Source: Vicia villosa
Taxonomy: Eukaryota > Streptophyta > Magnoliopsida > Fabales > Fabaceae
DNA length: 64,000 nt
Assembly: GCF_029867415.1 (NCBI RefSeq)
Contig: NW_026705926.1
Span: forward strand, 186,001 to 250,000
Direction: 5' to 3'
Part shown: piece by piece, positions 10,590 through 23,000 of the stretch
Position numbering within the stretch: position 1 is the first letter of the stretch
Layout of the letters: every line of letters starts with the position of its first letter
Program-made: the position numbers and the translations under genes
The notes under the pieces: model-generated
What the model was told of the DNA's origin: nothing
Database searches by the model: none
Seen by the model: only the letters and a program-made list of their open reading frames with translations

Positions 10590-12093
10590 CTATATATATA
10601 TTATAGGAATATGGTCTAGGATTGAGAATGTCTTCCCGGTGAAGGCTCTTTCCTAATTAGAGATCTTTAGTTCAAACCCTCAAGATGAATTATTCCCGGT
10701 GAAACATCTTGAAAAAGCCTTAGAACCCAAACTAGGACACATCCACCCAAGAGGAATTATTCCCGGTGAAACCTCTTACCCATTTGCTTAGAGCCAAAAT
10801 AAGTTCAAAACTACATAGCTTTCTCTTGTGCTATAACAAGGACCCTCGATGACCCTTGATTAGCCTCCTCTTGGGCTTTGTACAATGACCCACAGGCTTC
10901 TTAAAAGCATTCCCAGCTTCCTCTTGAGCTTGTATACAAGGACCCATCAGGTTTCTTATAAACATAGGAACAGGTCTTTAGTCACCTTTTAGCCTACCAT
11001 GGCGAGTTTCTTCCACTCTTCAAACCAGACTTTAAACAAGCTAAGATTGTCTCAATCTCAGTATTGAGTTCACCTTTTGGAATGAGAGACATGGACAATC
11101 TCTGTCACCTTTATCCTCCAATCTTCAACATAATTTTCCTTAGCAGAGTCTAGGTTCTGTAACTGTTTATCCTTAGTCAGTGTCAGCCTTAATCTTGGGC
11201 TTTAAACAAGAAGTCTCAAATAGTTAATCATTCTGCCATCATCAAAAATCCCTGGAAAGGGTCAGCCTCCATTCATTCCTACATTTTTAACAAAACCCCT
11301 GGAAAGGGTTAGCCTCCAAAATCACTCCTTTAAATCCAAATTCCCTGGAAAGGGTTAGATTCCAAAAATTAAACTTTCAAAAGATAATCTCACCAGCTGA
11401 GTCAAAACCCCTGGAAAGGGTTAGCCTCCAAAATCAGTCCTCTAAAGTCATAATTCCCTAGAAAGGGTTAGCTTTCAAAATTTAGCTTTTAAAAGACAAA
11501 TTCCCCAGTAGAGTCCATCTTCAAACTTGGGTCTTTCATCCATCAATTCCTGTTTAACAAAAGCACAATCCTCAGTAGGGTCAACCTCTAGGATAATCCT
11601 CAATAGAGTCAAAATCCCCTCTGAGTCAAAGATCCCACACTGGTAGATCTTTCCCACTTTAAAAAGCCAGCCTCAACCTTGGGCTTTGTACAAGGCACAT
11701 ACCCCCCTTAGAGTCAAAACCCTTATAGGTATTCCGCTAGAGAGTCAACCATAACCTTGGGCTTTGTACAAGGCAGATAATAGAGTCTCCCCAGTAAGTC
11801 TTTCACCTTCAAGTAGCCACAACCTTGGGCTTTGTACAAGGCATATAAACCATATTCCCTGTGTCAAAAGATTTCTAACCTTTAGGATCTTTTCCCCATA
11901 AAGTCAATCCATATTCAATTTCTCTAAGAGTCCGCCACAACCTTGGGCTTCATACAAGGCAACAAATAAATAATATATTCCCCAATAAAAAGTCAGCCTC
12001 AATTATGGGCTTTGTACAGAACACAAATCTCTTCAGTTAATTCCCAGTAAAGTCATTTCCTAGAGTCATTAAAAATCAATCAAAAGCCTCAAG
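10590..12093 (+). repeat. Degenerate interspersed tandem repeats of about 60-75 bp
   Basis: Three motif sets recur in order: ATTCCCGGTGAAAC (near 10633, 10691, 10757), CCCTGGAAAGGGTTAGCCTCC (five copies, 11261 to about 11470, cited here by position) and AACCTTGGGCTTTGTACAAG (near 11681, 11753, 11820, 11939, 12000). Typical spacing is 60-72 bp. The last set continues after the nested solo LTR (16778 and about 17180). GGCTTTGTACAAGGC-type cores are partly self-complementary. No coding role is seen. Confidence 0.75.
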
Positions 12094-12633
12094 CTTGGTG
12101 TTATGCCCCAAAATTTGCCCGCATCTTTTTTCAAGAAAACTTCAATCTAAAAATTAAGAGTTTCATATAATCTTGGATTTTCACATCCTGATTTATGAAT
12201 ACTTGAGTTTTTTAGAATTTTTTCTTATACAGTATTTTGGCTTGCTGTTGAATTTATTCTTACGCAAACGCCAAGTACTGTCTATTGCTTCACACACGCT
12301 ATTTATTTGATATTTGTTTACAGATAAATAGTACTGACGCAATTGGTACATAACTAAATCTTTTGCAGGCGCAGAGTCCGGGATTCAGACTGTACTGGTA
12401 AACAAGTAAATTATTACTAATTTTTGTTTCCCACTAACTTTTGTACTATATTCCATTATTTTCAAAATCTCTTTTCAAATCTCTTTTTCAAAAATCAAAT
12501 CTTAACTTTATTCTACACATCTCTCTTTTTCCCAACACTATCATACACTTTCTTTCAAATCTTACTTCCACTCAAATTTTCCTTTTGTACGGAATCAATT
12601 CATTCCCCAACGTCTCTATCCTTCTTTTCATTC

Positions 12634-12641
12634 TATAAATA
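12634..12641 (+). promoter_or_regulatory. TATA box upstream of the 55-codon ORF
   Basis: TATAAATA lies 93 bp before the ATG at 12734, with a pyrimidine- and A-rich, ATG-free leader in between. It fits a plant core promoter. Confidence 0.5.
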
Positions 12642-12733
12642 CCTCTCATTTTTCCCATAAAATCTCACATCAAAATTCTAAATCATTTCTCAAATTTCTA
12701 CTTCATATCCATTCTCTCTTCCTCCCCAGCAAA

Positions 12734-12901
12734 ATGGCGAAGCGGATGGAAACATGTTTTCTTATGGTCATCACCATTGCTACGGTGATCATGTCCTTCT
12801 TCTGTCTGCATAGTCCTGAAAAATGTGGACCTGCGATGGTTACACTCCCGATCATCTATTTTCTGTTGGTCATAGCATGGGTTATTAATCGTCATTCTTA
12901 A
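12734..12901 (+). CDS. Small two-helix membrane-protein-like ORF in an LTR (55 aa)
   Basis: I do not recognise this ORF. It starts MAKRMET, has a hydrophobic segment CFLMVITIATVIMSFFCL (residues 8-25), a short polar loop with two cysteines (residues 24 and 31) and a second hydrophobic segment AMVTLPIIYFLLVIAWVI (residues 34-51), then ends INRHS. Positive charge sits on both ends, as in a small hairpin membrane protein. The ATG is the first after the TATA box at 12634 and its context AAAATGGCG is good for plants. After the stop come AT-rich sequences resembling a 3' UTR. It lies wholly inside the solo LTR. It may be a chance ORF: 55 codons is short, and no second copy is available here to test selection. 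Confidence 0.35.
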   Translation: MAKRMETCFLMVITIATVIMSFFCLHSPEKCGPAMVTLPIIYFLLVIAWVINRHS

Positions 12902-14510
12902 AGTTTGTCGTATCTCTTATTTTCTTAAATGTACCGTTTACTCGTCGTACTATTCATTATAGTATGTAATATTTGTACTGTCAGTATTAAATGTTGTACT
13001 ATTTGTTATATTGTTGCTTAATTATTCAGATAATATTTTGTGTGTTTTCTGCCAGTCAAATATTTATTTTTCTGTGCATTAAATGATTTTCAGGGTTATT
13101 ATCGGTAATTTTGCTCGCGTACAGTAAATAATAGTTATTTATTATGTCTGTGTTTTTTAACAAGTCATGTAAATAAACTTTCATCTTTCATATAAAACAA
13201 AAAAAACAACAAAAAGAAAATTAACTTTGACTGTTGATTTTTCACTCTAACTGCTGCATTAATGCCTGAACAGTCAGTTGACAGTCAAACTGCTGACAGT
13301 ACGATTCTCAGTGTTTTGTAGCATCAATCAAATCAAACTTTTGCAATTAAAATTCCAAGATTTTTGTCCTAGAAGTCTTCTAAATATCACATGATTAGCA
13401 GAGACTCAGCACTGCACAAAAATCAGGTACGCTTAACTGTCTCCTACACAAACAGTCCCTGATTAGGGTTTATTGTTTTTTCAGGAGAAACAAGTTTTTG
13501 AGACCTCAAATGGATTTCATGGACCTCCATACATCTCAAAGTACCATCATACAAATTTTTAAACTTCAATTCACTCAGACACACCGTCAGCAGCTCAAAC
13601 AGTCAACAGACGACCCGTTTGACCAAAAAAGTCAACAGACAGTCAAAAATGAAATTTTTTGTCAACATCCATATTTTGTCAAAGTATTCATCATTTTATC
13701 ATTGGATGATCATAATTCATCAAGGAAAGATAAAAATTCAACAAAACCCTAAGATTCAAAATTAGGGTTTTCTCCTAAAAAGTCAATTGAACTTTGACTA
13801 GTCATAACTCTCTCATCCTTCATCCAAAAAATTCAAACCAAAGCTCATTTTGAAGTAAATTCAATTATCTTTCAAATGCAATTGGTCCCATGGTCATTAG
13901 GTTCACCATTTGAAAAATATGAACCAAGACATTACAGGTAATTTTCAAAGTCAACAAAAAGACACTTTTTTCAAAAGGATACACAAGGAGCATCAAAAAT
14001 CATTTTAACATGAGACCAAAGACGTTGGTTAGAGGACTCTTTTAGGTTTCCAAAAAGTGCAAGATCTCCTTCATATGACAAAAATTGAGGGATTTACACC
14101 TTGTTGAAGTTGGCTAAATTTTGGGAAAATGCATAAAACCAACATTGCTCAAAAATGTATTTTTTCCAAATGGGGCCAAGTTTTCATGGTTCAAACATGT
14201 TTTCCATGATATTATGGGCCTCCCACGACCAAGACAAAGCCCACACCATTTTTATCCATTTTTGGTTTAATTTTATCCTATTTTAAGATTAAATGAAAAT
14301 GGAAAATGGAAGGATAATGGATAGCTTAGTTTCTAAGCATGAGTCATCCAAGAATCTTTAATTTTCTGCAGAAGATTGAGGTACAAGGCAAGAGCATTGA
14401 AGAGAAGCAAGACTTGGTCAACAATTCAAAGGTTTTAATATAAAAAAAATCAAGAATTCAACAAAGGCAACCAAAGGCTTCTTGGCTTCAATTCTAAGCA
14501 CAACATAGCT

Positions 14511-14518
14511 TATAAATA
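14511..14518 (+). promoter_or_regulatory. Second TATA box of solo LTR
   Basis: TATAAATA is preceded by AGCT and followed by an A-rich leader with several short upstream ATGs. Its place in the LTR resembles the TATA-like box at 8744 in the neighbouring LTR, so this is the likelier U3 promoter of the retroelement. Confidence 0.45.
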
Positions 14519-17386
14519 GCTTAGAGTACTTCACAAATAAAAAACCATGAATTCAGAAGAGAATCTATGCTTGTAATCATACTTGTAATCACTTAAATTT
14601 TTCAAAGAAATTCCAAATTCGAATTTTGAATTCAAGTCAGTTTCAATACAAACTAAACATTCAAACACCTTCCTCAAGTATCACTGAACCTATTCCAATC
14701 ATTTCCCAGCCTTGAAACCCACTCAACTAAGCACTACAGGTCACGATTTATTCAAAATAAAACCAACTCGTATCTGATCATTCAGGCATGTTTAACAAGA
14801 TGTAGACATATATTTGAACTTAGCTTAATGTCCTGATCATTTCTGGACATTTAATTAAAGTTTGGGGGCCTGTACACGAAACTACCATTTTAGGGTTTCT
14901 TAGTTCAAATTTAGGGTTCTTCGTTAGAACCAAAAATAGGACAAATTAAGGGCATGGTTGAATTCAGTAGATTGAGACGAATCGAATGGGCATGTCGCGC
15001 CAAATTTATATTCATGTTTGACCCTATTCGCTATTTTGCAGGTTTAAAAGGTATCTATTACAGCGCTTTTATTACAAAAACGCTATTAAAGGTGCTGGCT
15101 GGAGGTTGAAGACGATGAGGTGTCCTCACCTCATTGGATAGAACGCGCGCGCCAGTGTTTTTGAATCCTGGGTTCCCATGTGCGCTTTCCATCATCTTTC
15201 CATGTGACCTCAATATCTGGGCCGTCTGATCTCGTTAAAATCTCAATCCAACGCATCAAAACACTCATCCTTACCATGGTCCTCATTTAAATACCACACC
15301 TGATCATTCATCTTTTTATTTTCTATTTTATTTTAATTTCTTTGTTAAATTAATTAAAAATAGTTTTAAAAATCCAAAAAATACACAAAAAATATTTTTA
15401 AGTTTCTAAAATAATATTTTATTTTCTGATATAAAAATATTTTATTTTTCTTCATAATTTGAATATTTTGTGTAATTAATTAGATAATATGCATATATTT
15501 ATCTTTTAATTATTTTCACCCAATCAAAAATCATAAATTTTTTTTTCTTTATATTAAATATTGTTTATACATTATAAACTAATTTTGTACATATTTTGAA
15601 TAATTTTCTCTTCAAGTTTTAATTATTTGTGTAATTATTTATATAATTATGTATTAATTAACTTAATAGATTTCAAATCAAATTTCAAAAAAACAAAAAA
15701 AATTAGTTTTGTTTTAAATTTAATTAACAAGCATTTTTGAACATATTTTGAACTTAATTTTTAGGTTTGAAATTTATTTTCATCTTTTTTCCTCATTTTA
15801 ATTTAATTAATCATGCATTAATTATAATTAAAATCAATCATAAAAATCCAAAAACATTTCTTTTATATTTCTTGCAATTTAAATTCCTAGATAAATGTAT
15901 AGGTTGTCAAATTCATGTAAATAGAGTAGTTTACATTTCCCGCACAATCGATGTAATAGCGTAGATTTACTTTCCGCATTTTACATTTCCGCATTTTAAA
16001 TTCCAGCACATATAAACTGCGTACATGCCAAAGATAAAATTGAACCGTTAGATCACTAACTTCAAAGATAAAATACCTGAATCAAAACACAATCACATTT
16101 GCACCTCTTAAGGTAATCCCTTTCTCATTCTTTTCAAAATCAAAGTCAAATTCTATTATTTCAAACGCAAAATCGAACTTTTGTTTATATCCGGTGAAAA
16201 GATAGATTTTTAAAGGAAATAGGATAAAGATCTTATAACTCGGGGGAGACCTCCTAATTTGCTTGCTCAAATCACAACAAACAAATCTCTCATATATCAT
16301 TGTTTTTCAAAATAAAACTTTCAAAAAGACAATACTTTGTATATATCCAAACAAGGATCATTACGAAGTTAATGTTCTTTTTTCAAAAACATCTTTTGAA
16401 AGATAAAAACACTTTGTATACATCCGCACAAGGATCATTACAAAGTCAATTTACAAAGGTATTTGGAACCACATATGAGCATTTCAAGGCAATCGAAAAG
16501 TAATTGAAAACAAGTGAGCTAAGCAAATTAAAGAGCCCATGGATAACCATGGATACAAAGGGTGCTAACACCTTCCCTTTGTATAACCTACCCCCTTACC
16601 CAGAATTTCTTAAAGGTCTTTTTTCTGTTTCTTTTATAAACATTTCCTTAATTGGATAAAATAAAAGGTCGGTGGCGACTCTCTGATTTTCAAACACAAA
16701 AGCAGAAACAAAAAAAGAGTCAGTTCGTGTATCTCTCCACGAGAGGTATGGCAAAAAACCGAGTGGGCGACACTTGGGCCTCATACAAGCCAGCTAAAAA
16801 TCAAATCTTTCAAACAGTAGATAGACATAGCTTATCTCTATAGAGAGATGTTTCTCCCATCTCACCATATTCAAACAAACAAACATTTCAATTTCAATTT
16901 CAATTTCAAACATTCTCCCATTTAGGACTTTGAAAGGCATGCTCTGAGGAAAACAAACCCAGACTTGTACACTTTCCCTAATTTGGACGAGAATCCTTCT
17001 TTCATTCAAGAGACACGTGACTGGCATACTTGCAAACACACAAGTAAGGTCCCTCTCTTTAATGAAATGAATTCAGCTTTTCTGTCACTCTTTTAAATGT
17101 TTGTGGTGGAATAGTAGAAATACCTCTATGTAAAGATGATTTCATGTCTCTTTACTGTAAACAGATTTAATTCAAGCTTCAACCTTGAGCTTCAAGCAAG
17201 GCACCAAAAACAATTCATTTCCCTAATTAGTTCTCCGAACTACAAAAAGATCTGACTTCCATTAGGGATATGTAGGCATGAGGTTCACAAGGAATCTCAG
17301 TGAGCTAATAAAAAACCAAAAATAGTCAGTTAGTCTGTCTTTCTTTCAAATCAATTCAATTCCTTCTCCTAACACAAAGGAGAAAC

Positions 17387-18143
17387 AAAGGCTTACGGAC
17401 TAGGATTCCCATATTCAAATAACCTACAAAACAAATTATGGTTAAAAAAACCTTTTTCCTCCTTGAAATGCGTTAGCCATGTCATGAATGTATGTATGCA
17501 TGCTGCATCACAGAAAAACAAATCCACGCAAATCACACAACTTTTGGCTTAAGGCTTGCATGGAGTATGATCAGGTGTCCTTCCCAAAGGTACTTCTATG
17601 GATAAGATGAAATCAGCAACGGGTTCTATGAGTTATTCAGGATTGTCAGCCCTTCTAAAGCACCCTCGGACATGATGCATTTGCACCATGCAATGATACT
17701 TTGAGAGAGAACCTATCTGAATTGTAGTATCGGGTAGCGACTAGATTCTAAACATTTGTCAAGAGTAGTCCCCCACTACGTTCCTAAAGGCCAAGATGGG
17801 TTAAAGGTGACTAAAGGTCCTTGAGCTCCGACGCACCCACAGGCACATACATAGACCTCCCTCATTTGAGAAAGGTGTGCATATAGCTATGGAGTCCTAA
17901 CTCAAGCGTGAACTTCATATTGACTCATCTCCCACATATGTGAAAGAGGTCGCCATGACTATGCCACTCCTATCTTAAGTGTACTTGAATCCGGGTGTAG
18001 GATTCGTCCTTCATTTATTCCCAAAGCGTCCCTGAAAAATAAAGCAAACAAAGCAAACAATAGAAAACATTTAAGTGAATCCTTATGCTTTTAAGGTAAC
18101 CCCTCTTTTATTAGAAAATTCTCCCCAGCAGAGTCGCCTATTC
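17387..18143 (-). other. Duplicated Ogre 5' UTR
   Basis: It is nearly identical to 42080-42832, the leader between ORF1 and the PBS of the intact-order Ogre. Here it is not followed (leftward) by ORF1 but by the plus-oriented LTR-like sequence. Its presence on the outer side of the middle LTR shows that a second element body once lay to the left. No ORF. Confidence 0.85.
18120..18138 (-). other. Ogre PBS, tRNA-Arg type (copy A)
   Basis: On the minus strand this reads GGCGACTCTGCTGGGGAGA, separated by 5 nt from the LTR end. A PBS complementary to tRNA-Arg is a published hallmark of Ogre. Confidence 0.85.
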
Positions 18144-19015
18144 TGTAATACGGTGAACTGACTTTATCGAAATATGCGGATAGCAAGAGTCGCCACCGAC
18201 TTTTATTTTATCCAAATTAATGAAAGGCTAAAAGAACAGAAAAAACCTTTTAAAAGAAAACTGAGTTCGGGGGTAGTTTATACAAAGGGAAGGTGTAAGT
18301 CACCCTTTTCATCCATGGTTTTCCATGGGCTCTTAATTGCTTTGCTCTTTTTATTTTCAAAAGTTTAGAAATGTAGAAGAAGAAAATAAGGACTTTAGCT
18401 CGTAAATGAGCGTAGCCTTATTGAAGTTTTTTAAGAAAAGGGTAGAAAAAGGAATTTAAACCAGAGCATGCAATTAAGGGCAAATTACATTGACATTTGT
18501 AAAAAGATTCTTTTAGCCTTTCAGGGCTATCCATACCATAAGAGGGTAGGAAGTCCTTTTATTTGGAGGTTAAAGGGTCGTCGCAATTATCGTTCGCCAT
18601 AAGACTGTCCCTGCCATAGAGGGGTAGGTAGTCTAGGGGAAGGATCAGAATAGCCTTCATTTTTTAGGCAACCAGAGGACACCTTAGCATTTCGTAAACA
18701 ACTTCGAGGGACGAGATCATATTAGCGAATCGAAGGCAGCATCATTGGGACTTATGATCTTAAGAATGAACCGAGGGCAACCTTGTTGAGGTATACTCGT
18801 ATTCGAGGGACTTGGCTATTCTGCACTGAAAAACACAAGGCAACAAGGCAACAGACAACATGCAGCAGGCAACAAGAGAGGTTACCCAAAAGGTGCGTGG
18901 GTGCACAATCACGTGATTAATTCGAATAATTATCTTATAAAATTTAATGATTCTACATTCAGTTCATAAGTTATCACTCCCTAGAATTACTAACCACGCA
19001 GTGATATAGACAATG

Positions 19016-19264
19016 TTAAGTGCCTTCAAGGCCACACAATACAGTCCAGGAATAGTTACATAATAAACCATGGGGAGGGGGAAAAAGCAATAATAAAACC
19101 CCAATAAAGCAAAAAAAGTCTGACATCAGTAATAATAAAAATGAAATAAAAAGAGGAGTTTTAGGGTTACCGAACATTCGAGCTTTGACCGGTTGGTTAA
19201 CCCTGAAAATTGGAAGAGGAAAAATAAACAACAAAGGGTGAGTGTAGGAAGAGTTCATTGACAT
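19016..19264 (-). CDS. 82-codon ORF in the sense strand of the Ogre LTR (copy A)
   Basis: I do not recognise this ORF. It runs in the same direction as Ogre transcription, in the 3' part of the LTR. It starts MSMNSSYTHP, has a strongly hydrophobic stretch (LFISFLLLLM followed by FFCFIGVLLLLF, residues about 38-61) and ends CGLEGT. The copy at 43636-43884 is identical in amino acids. Only three bases differ between the copies (19127, 19142 and 19205 here), and all three fall in third codon positions as synonymous changes. Two other ORFs open in both LTR copies (25112-25387 and 25947-26171) do show amino-acid replacements. Against a gene: the related LTR at 1-1594 has a stop early in the matching frame (near 567). 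Confidence 0.3.
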   Translation of the reverse strand: MSMNSSYTHPLLFIFPLPIFRVNQPVKARMFGNPKTPLFISFLLLLMSDFFCFIGVLLLLFPPPHGLLCNYSWTVLCGLEGT

Positions 19265-20039
19265 TTGAAAGTAAACCCTAATTTATTTTATAAGACAAAA
19301 AATAAATGAATAAATAATAATAAAATCAGGGACTTAGCTTTTTTGATCTGATATGGTGCATAGTCGGACGAACCCTGATGGTAACCCTGAAAAACTGCAC
19401 AAAGAAAAAGGAAAGTTTTCAGTGTAGGCATGATCTTCGCAAACCCTGATTAGATCATAAGTTAACCCTGGTTAATAGAATAAATAAAATCAGATTAATT
19501 AATTATTGGTTTTTTTAATCTAATTAATTAAATTGGTTAAAATAAAGTTCCGATTAAATTTTTTTAACCCTAATATATTTTAGTCAATTAATAAAAATCT
19601 TTATAATTAATTAAAGTAATTTAAACAAATTTAAATTAATTACAAATCAAATAAAAATATTAATTAAAAGAAATATTTTAATTTTTAATATTTTTATATA
19701 AAAAAAGTTTTGTTTTAAAAAAAATGATATTTAAGGAAAAACATAGACAATATATAAAATACAAAAAAAAAACAAGTTATATAATAAAAATAACTAAGTT
19801 GTGCAATTAAAAATAAAAAAATTGGAAATTTCTTAGCTTCGATTCAGTGTGATATGCGTATGAGGAGCATGGTACACCCTCGCGCGTTGGTGTGGATCAA
19901 ACCACACCAGATCCAAGAGCCCTCTCTTCCACTTGCGCGCGCGTCCAGTATTTGAATGGGCCAACCAGACTGCGCCACGCAGTCATCTTCTTCACAAAAA
20001 ATCTGTAAGTTTCTTTTACAGCGCTTTTGGCAAATGCGC

Positions 20040-23000
20040 TGTCGCACGCTCGCGAAAAATGAACAGAGTCGCCACCAATATATTTATCCCATAAGGGAAA
20101 GGAATACCAGGAAACCTAACAAAGGAAGGAACAGGGTCTTGCGACCAGAGAATCAAGGTACGGGAGTCGGTTACGCAAGGGGAAGGTGTTAGCACCCCTC
20201 ACGCCCATCGTACTCGATGGTATCCACCTATGTTTGTTTCTATCTAAAGGGTGTATATCTACGTCTATGTCTAAATGCGAAATGAATGCAAAATGTAGGG
20301 AAAATAAAGAATTGTACTCGCACGGGCCCTACCCCGCTGCCTACGTATCCTTTTCAGGAATCAGAGTTACCGTAGCTCGGCTAAAGATTTTCTGTTTGTT
20401 TTTTGTGTTTTTTAATTGGGCGGGGTCAACGTTCACGTTCTTGCATAAGGGAAGACCTACGATGCGTACGAACGGAAATGACATTGCCCTTAGGTGCCGA
20501 CGAGGCAAAAGAAAAAGAAATGATTGGTTTGTGTCTTTTAGGATAGATGGGTGGTGAACAGTTCCCAATACCGGGCCACTCACCACTTTCTCTACTTTGC
20601 TTTAGTCTGAACCATTGTTAGGTGTTTTAAAGTGTTTTTGGTTGGGTATTTTTTAAGGGGAGTTTAATTTGCGATTCGAATCACATGAAATGTATAATGA
20701 TCGAGAAGCAGATTAGGGAATGGATCCCACTCACTTCCATCCCATTATGTAATGTTTGAGAAACAGATTAGAGAATGAATCTCACTCGTTCCTCTCCCAT
20801 TAATTAATGTTTGAGAAACAGATTAGGGAATGAATCCCACTCGTTTCTCTCCCATTAAGTAGTGACCGAGAAACAGATTAGGGAATGGATCCCATTCGCT
20901 TCTATGTCACTAAGTGATTGAGAAATAGATCAGGGAATGAATCCCACTCATTTCTCTATCACTTGCTTAATGTGATTCGCATCTTCCGCTTATTAATGTT
21001 TTAAAGAGTTGAAAAGGAAAAAGAATGCAAAAGGGAACTAGATCTACCATTCTAATCTATGTTATTCTAATCTACTAATGGCCCTAAGGTTGAGGATAAC
21101 TATCCTATCTCAATTCCCCTTAACAAAGAAGGAAGAGTCTAAGGGAACATGGCAAGCAATAGTAAGGAATAAGCAACATCAAAGCAAGAAATGAGAGGCT
21201 AAGCATGGAAACAAGAGAGGGAAGCCTCAAGTCAGTAGAAAAACAAGGGATTGAGTGTCCCAAATCAAATACAAAAGCATCACGGTATCATACAAAAATA
21301 TCCACAAGAAGTTACCAAAGTATCGCATGCATCGTTACTTACCAATTAGCGGACAAACATCAATTAATCAAAACAAAAACAAGTGAACACATGAACTAGG
21401 CTTGAAGTCAGTAGCAAACTCATTCATTTAGTTCCAATATCCTATGTTAATCTATATTAGTCAATTAGCATGAAGCAATACAAAACTCTAACCAAAACTA
21501 GACAACACTAGGTTAGTACTAGCTAAACGGTTTCAAATCGTGAATGAAGTTAGGAACATGCAATCAAATGGTACAAGTCAGTAGCAAATAGCCCATACTA
21601 GATGCCTAAACGATCACAAAATCATGCCAAGAAGTTTTACACAAAATTACGGGTCATTTGTACAAGTTACGGTGCAATTGTCAATCAAAAACAAGTTATT
21701 TACATATGATAAAGGAAAATCAAGTAAAATAGGAAAACATGATTTAAAATTTCAATTCCAGGTTTTAGGACCTCTAAACATCCCTAATTATATGTACAAA
21801 AAGGAACCAACATTATTGCATGAATGCATTTCAAATTGAGAGCACAAACGTCACAATTGTCTAATGGAAACGCATGTTAATCGAGTCGAACAACACTAGC
21901 CAAATACCAATCAAAACAAAGAATTAGGAATTCATTTTTTATACTCATTATCGTGGATTAGCCTACTGAAACTATACAAAAAACGGTGGTTAAATTCTGA
22001 TCCTAAGGTGTTAAACAAAATTAATTTGCAAAATCTATCAAAACCAAAAGAAACACGAACATACCAACGTAAATGATTTATTGAAGATGGCAAAACAATT
22101 TCTAAAAATATACAAAAAATATCACAATTATGTACACACATAAAACTATCTAAAACATATTTTTAGTTATTTTTTATTGCATGAAAAAAAGATTTAGTGA
22201 TCAAAAATTAGAGAAACAAAACAATTGAAAACGAAAATCAAATCTGCCAGCCAGGGGTGTGTATTAGTAAAAAGGCTTAAACTAAACTCTGCCTTAATGG
22301 ATGCTTGGGCCCCACAAATGGGGTGAGACTAGCATTTCGGCCCAGGGATGGTTTTTTGTACAGTTTTTCTTCAGCATGAAAAAAAAAATGGTGGTGATTG
22401 GGCTTAAGAGAGGGTGTGCTCAGCATTTTCGTGTGAGGCCCAAGGTCTGATTTTATAGATTTTCTTCAGTAAAAAAGGGCCCATGGTCATTCATTGATTT
22501 ATGTTAATCCAGTTATCCCTAATTAACAATCAATTACCAGAATTTTGTTTTGTTTCCAATGTTAATCATTCACATAATACTCAGGTTATACTTAATTAAA
22601 AACTTCATGCAAATTAATGTATTAACTCAATCAGGAAAATCAAAAGGGGATTAGGGTTACCTATTGTGACTCTCGGACTTGTTCCTCCCCTTTCTCACGA
22701 GTGTGCGACGGTGAAAATAGAGACGGCGCGGTGGCTCAAATTCACTCCCAATCGGAGCTTCTCCGTCTCAAGCTTCCATCTCCGATTTCATCTCTTTCAC
22801 TTCGCGCTCTGCTATCACTGCTTCAGCCTAGAAATTCCTATATCTGAGCTCAATCGGAAACCTAACACGCAACCGCGATCTTGAAGATGAACAACGATAA
22901 CCGGAGAGGATGTTCTTCAGGTAATGGATCCTGGTGTTATCGCTTTCTGCCAATTCTTCCCCTTCTTATTTCTTCTTTTTCTTCTAATTCGAACCTTTCC

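Larger units (their letters stand above)
12099..16772 (+). mobile_element. Solo LTR, 4,674 bp, target duplication CTTGG
   Basis: It starts TGTTATGCCCCAAAATTTG, ends GTGGGCGACA and is flanked by CTTGG at 12094-12098 and 16773-16777. Removing it restores one of the local CTTGGGC..TACAAG repeats. The 3' part (16505-16680) shares AAGAGCCCATGGATAACCAT and GGTCGGTGGCGACTC with other Ogre LTRs here, so it is an Ogre-type LTR of a different subfamily. It carries two TATA boxes (12634 and 14511) and a 55-codon ORF (12734-12901). The rest is AT-rich with no domain-bearing ORF. Confidence 0.9.
7193..17386 (+). mobile_element. Plus-oriented Ogre-type LTR-like sequence, truncated, with nested solo LTR
   Basis: It starts TGTCATACCCTAATTTTG, a typical Ogre LTR start, exactly where the left LTR stub breaks off. 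Sequence style is that of Ogre LTRs: GTCAA-rich upstream part, a TATA-like TTTAAATAG at 8744-8752, a tRNA-like segment at 9693-9768 and degenerate tandem repeats from 10590. The repeats are interrupted by the solo LTR 12099-16772 and resume at 16778. No LTR end, PBS or matching 5-bp duplication of the preceding TGTAG was found. The right end is therefore probably lost at the junction with the Ogre 5' UTR near 17387. No ORF with a known domain. Confidence 0.6.

Noticed and set aside
20186..20557. 123-aa ORF, antisense in a solo LTR
   Set aside because: No domain. The homologous region of the sister solo LTR (near 36000-36360) does not keep the same protein.
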